NCBI GenBank assembly: GCA_017387515.1
Contig: JAFOFC010000027.1
Span: 1 to 43,919 of the forward strand
Origin: Paludibacteraceae bacterium
Lineage (GTDB): Bacteria > Bacteroidota > Bacteroidia > Bacteroidales > Paludibacteraceae
Direction of reading: 5' to 3'
DNA: 43,919 nucleotides
The position numbers and the translations under genes are program-made. Position 1 is the stretch's first letter. Each line of letters opens with the position of its first letter. The notes beneath the pieces were generated by a model, which was not told the origin of the DNA, made no database searches, and saw nothing but the letters and a program-made list of their open reading frames with translations. Below, piece by piece: positions 42,373 through 43,919 of this stretch.

Positions 42373-42858
42373 ATGTTTTACAAAAATCGTATTACCTTTG
42401 TAAAGGTAGTATTTATTTTGGAATTACGCGTAGAAAATAAGAACGGAAAAAAACACATTTTTGACGCTTTTCGTCAAAAGTGGGTAGTGCTTACGCCCGA
42501 AGAAGGTGTGCGTCAGCAGTTTTGTCAGTTTTTGGTCGATGTAAAAAGTTATCCACAAGTTTGCATTGCCAACGAATGTACCTTGCCCATCAACGGCCAA
42601 TTACAACGATGCGATACCGTAGTGTATTCAAAAAGCCATCCTGTTATGCTAGTAGAATACAAAGCTCCTACGGTAAAAATAACACAAGATGTTATCAATC
42701 AAGCACTTCGCTATAATACGCAATTACACGTTCCCTACCTAGTGGTAACCAACGGCATCGATACCTACTGTTTTAGCATCAACTACCAAACCCTCAAAGC
42801 CACCCCACTAACGGATATTCCTGAATACTCGGTGCTTGTCAATCTGATGAGTAAATAG
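42373..42858 (+). CDS. Type I restriction enzyme R N-terminal-like (HSDR_N) protein
   Basis: 161 residues from the ATG at 42373. The core, VENKNGKKHIFDAFRQKWV, LTPEEGVRQQF, CDTVVYS and MLVEYKAPTVKI, is the HSDR_N nuclease-like fold; D of CDTV and E-x-K in VEYKAP are the expected PD-(D/E)XK residues. It stands alone: no hsdM, hsdS or helicase domain is present. Such orphan proteins are common in Bacteroidota and have no assigned role. Start uncertain: a -7 box (TACCTTTG, 42393-42400) lies inside the longer reading frame, so a TTG at 42418 (ELRVENKNGKK) may be the true start. It diverges from holA. Confidence 0.82.
   Translation: MFYKNRITFVKVVFILELRVENKNGKKHIFDAFRQKWVVLTPEEGVRQQFCQFLVDVKSYPQVCIANECTLPINGQLQRCDTVVYSKSHPVMLVEYKAPTVKITQDVINQALRYNTQLHVPYLVVTNGIDTYCFSINYQTLKATPLTDIPEYSVLVNLMSK
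42393..42408 (+). promoter_or_regulatory. -7 box inside a 7-bp inverted repeat (holA/HSDR_N divergent region)
   Basis: TACCTTTG (42393-42400) fits the -7 consensus and lies within TACCTTT-GT-AAAGGTA, two perfect 7-bp arms. It may be a promoter with an overlapping operator. No strict -33 TTTG is seen at 20 nt. Confidence 0.45.
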
Positions 42859-42930
42859 CGTGGGATACAAAGGAGTTGAATAAAAGAGGTGAAGTTGTAA
42901 CCAAAACCTGAATTTTTTACATTATGCTTT

Positions 42931-42963
42931 AAGTCGCATTCAGTCATGGGTGCGACTTTTTTT
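42931..42963 (+). terminator. Rho-independent terminator after the HSDR_N gene
   Basis: AAGTCGCA (42931-42938)/TGCGACTT (42951-42958) stem, 12-nt loop, then a seven-T tract. Confidence 0.87.
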
Positions 42964-42972
42964 GTTTAATTA

Positions 42973-43004
42973 TTTGTATAAATATGACTAATTAGTTATA
43001 TTTG
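42973..43004 (+). promoter_or_regulatory. Promoter and palindromic operator of the toxin-antitoxin operon
   Basis: TTTG (42973-42976), 20 nt, TATATTTG (42997-43004), then CAGC and the ATG at 43009. Between the boxes lies ACTAATTAGT (42987-42996), a perfect palindrome that extends to TAT...ATA (42983-43000) with one mismatch. It is well placed for autorepression by the downstream Xre protein. The 4-nt gap to the ATG predicts a leaderless mRNA. Confidence 0.8.
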
Positions 43005-43008
43005 CAGC

Positions 43009-43374
43009 ATGAATCTTAAGAAAACTAATATAACAGATATTCGTGTGGTCTATAAGTCGGAAGAATTTGAAATGTTCTACGCGGGACTATCGGAAAATGT
43101 GAAGAAGAAATTTGATTACGTATTAAACGTTGTTCAAACAGTATATAGCATTCCACAAAAGTTTATAAAAAAACTTGAGAATACAGACTTTTATGAGATG
43201 AGAGTATCTATAGGAACTAACGAATATCGTTCTGTGTTATTTGCTATAGATCATGATAATGTAATAGAATCTACGAAAATAATTTTATTGAATGCTTTTG
43301 TAAAAAAGTCAACAAAAGATTACAGGAAGGAAATAGAAAAAGCTGAAAATATATTAAATAGTTTAGAGTTATGA
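43009..43374 (+). CDS. RelE/HigB-type (Gp49-like) toxin
   Basis: 121 residues. The fold signature is visible: FEMFYAGLSENVKKKFDYVLNVV (helical N-part), IPQKFIKKLENTDFYEMRVSIGTNEYRSVLFAID (core strands with R and Y typical of the phage-derived Gp49-like/HigB family), and a basic C-terminal helix. Family members are ribosome-dependent mRNA interferases. Its stop overlaps the antitoxin start by 4 nt (ATGA). The toxin-first order is the HigBA layout. Confidence 0.88.
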   Translation: MNLKKTNITDIRVVYKSEEFEMFYAGLSENVKKKFDYVLNVVQTVYSIPQKFIKKLENTDFYEMRVSIGTNEYRSVLFAIDHDNVIESTKIILLNAFVKKSTKDYRKEIEKAENILNSLEL

Positions 43375-43682
43375 GAAGAATTAGCGAAGATAAGTTGGCA
43401 AAACTTTCTACTACTAATCAAATGCTTGATGGGAAGTATGGAGCGCATGGAACAAAGACTCGTGATGAGTTTGATGAAGATTCTATTGCGTGGTTTTATG
43501 GAAATATGTTGAAGCAACGTAGAAAGGAATTGAATATGACACAAAAAGAAGTGGCAGAAAAGTCGGGTCGCGATCAGAGTTATATTGCCAGGGTAGAGCG
43601 AGGAAAGGCGGATATCCAACTATCCAGTTTTTTTAGAATTGCTTCCGTATTAGGTATTAGATTTATACCTACCTTTTTATGA
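43371..43682 (+). CDS. Xre-family HTH antitoxin (HigA-like)
   Basis: 103 residues. An N-terminal toxin-binding arm (to about 55) is followed by an HTH_3 domain: LKQRRKELNMTQKEVAEKSG, then RDQSYIARVERGKADI. In this Gp49-associated subgroup the antitoxin follows the toxin and carries the HTH at its C-terminus. It should neutralise the upstream toxin and repress the shared promoter at the palindrome 42983-43000. Confidence 0.9.
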   Translation: MRRISEDKLAKLSTTNQMLDGKYGAHGTKTRDEFDEDSIAWFYGNMLKQRRKELNMTQKEVAEKSGRDQSYIARVERGKADIQLSSFFRIASVLGIRFIPTFL

Positions 43683-43698
43683 TCCAGTGATTCAAAAT

Positions 43699-43732
43699 AA
43701 AACCCTGAGGCTCAAGTGTCTCAGGGTTTTTT
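43699..43732 (+). terminator. Rho-independent terminator after the toxin-antitoxin operon
   Basis: AAAACCCTGAG (43699-43709)/CTCAGGGTTTT (43720-43730), perfect 11-bp stem with a 10-nt loop and six T. Confidence 0.92.
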
Positions 43733-43783
43733 AGTGAACCAAGTTAAACAAAAAACCTCCAAAGCTCAAAGTGCACTATGATG

Positions 43784-43919
43784 TGACCCCCAAAAGTTGG
43801 ACGGTTAACATTATTAAGAGGCAACTTTAGATTGGTATAAAGCTCGGTATTTTACCGGGCTTTTTCCATTTAGCCTCAACTTAATTCTATCGTTATTGTA
43901 ATATCGTATATACTTCACA
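43784..43919 (-). mobile_element. IS3-family element, terminal part at the window edge
   Basis: The inverted-repeat end TGACCCCCAAAAGTTGGAC (43784-43802) is followed inward by the 3' end of the transposase on the minus strand. An internal hairpin (AAGCTCGGTA/TACCGGGCTT, about 43840-43861) is visible. The other end and the target duplication are outside the window. Confidence 0.85.
43814..43919 (-). CDS. IS3-family transposase (OrfB), C-terminal fragment
   Basis: Partial at the window edge. The minus strand translates to VKYIRYYNNDRIKLRLNGKS and then PVKYRALYQSKVAS before the stop at 43814-43816. The YIxYYNNDRIKxxLxGxSPVxYR pattern is the conserved C-terminus of IS3/IS150-group DDE transposases. 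Whether the element is intact cannot be judged. Confidence 0.85.
   Translation of the reverse strand, partial: VKYIRYYNNDRIKLRLNGKSPVKYRALYQSKVAS

Overview
The window looks like chromosomal DNA from a member of the Bacteroidales (phylum Bacteroidota), probably an uncultured or lightly studied anaerobe. The evidence is a type IX secretion system (T9SS) pair, PorU and PorV, a large protein with a T9SS C-terminal sorting domain, DUF1573 and DUF5686 envelope proteins, a PPi-dependent phosphofructokinase, MeaB, and repeated promoters of the Bacteroidetes type (TTTG, about 20 nt, TAnnTTTG). I cannot assign a genus from the sequence alone.

Layout. 1-5.9 kb: the 3' part of a giant T9SS cargo protein (four tandem N-terminal repeats, a beta-helix, a sorting domain), followed by a small Cys-rich membrane-anchored protein. 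5.9-10.1 kb: an Lrp/AsnC regulator converging on meaB, two DUF1573 proteins, and a short guaA whose glutaminase domain has collapsed. 10.3-14.6 kb: a + strand run of a GT4 glycosyltransferase, a YbhN/UPF0104 membrane protein, umuD and umuC, with a dispersed repeat between umuD and umuC. 14.6-19.1 kb: a DUF5686 outer-membrane protein divergent from pfp. 19.1-25.3 kb: a repeat-rich spacer, then the minus-strand run FAH hydrolase-porU-porV-ispF.

25.3-25.9 kb is a 600-bp gene-free spacer full of small hairpin elements. 25.9-29.3 kb: a SUI1/YciH protein and an AddA/RecB-type helicase-nuclease. 29.3-33.4 kb: minus-strand trmN6, a CrtI-like oxidoreductase, a DEAD-box helicase and an outer-membrane barrel. 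33.5-37.7 kb: metH-metF, the methionine/folate C1 pair. 38-39.9 kb: a large lipoprotein of unknown role. 40-42.4 kb: a MurC/Mpl-like ligase and holA. 42.4-43.7 kb: an HSDR_N-type orphan protein and a RelE-type toxin/Xre antitoxin pair. The right edge holds one end of an IS3-family element.

Most genes are housekeeping or cell-envelope functions. The points most worth a second look are: (i) a GMP synthase that keeps its ATP-pyrophosphatase but has lost the glutaminase Cys and about 80 residues around it; (ii) a family of roughly 45-bp intergenic hairpin elements with conserved flanks and stems that differ in sequence but remain paired; (iii) two promoters whose -7 box ends exactly 4 nt before the start codon, predicting leaderless mRNAs; (iv) the small Cys-rich protein with a PLGG-membrane-basic tail directly behind the T9SS cargo gene.
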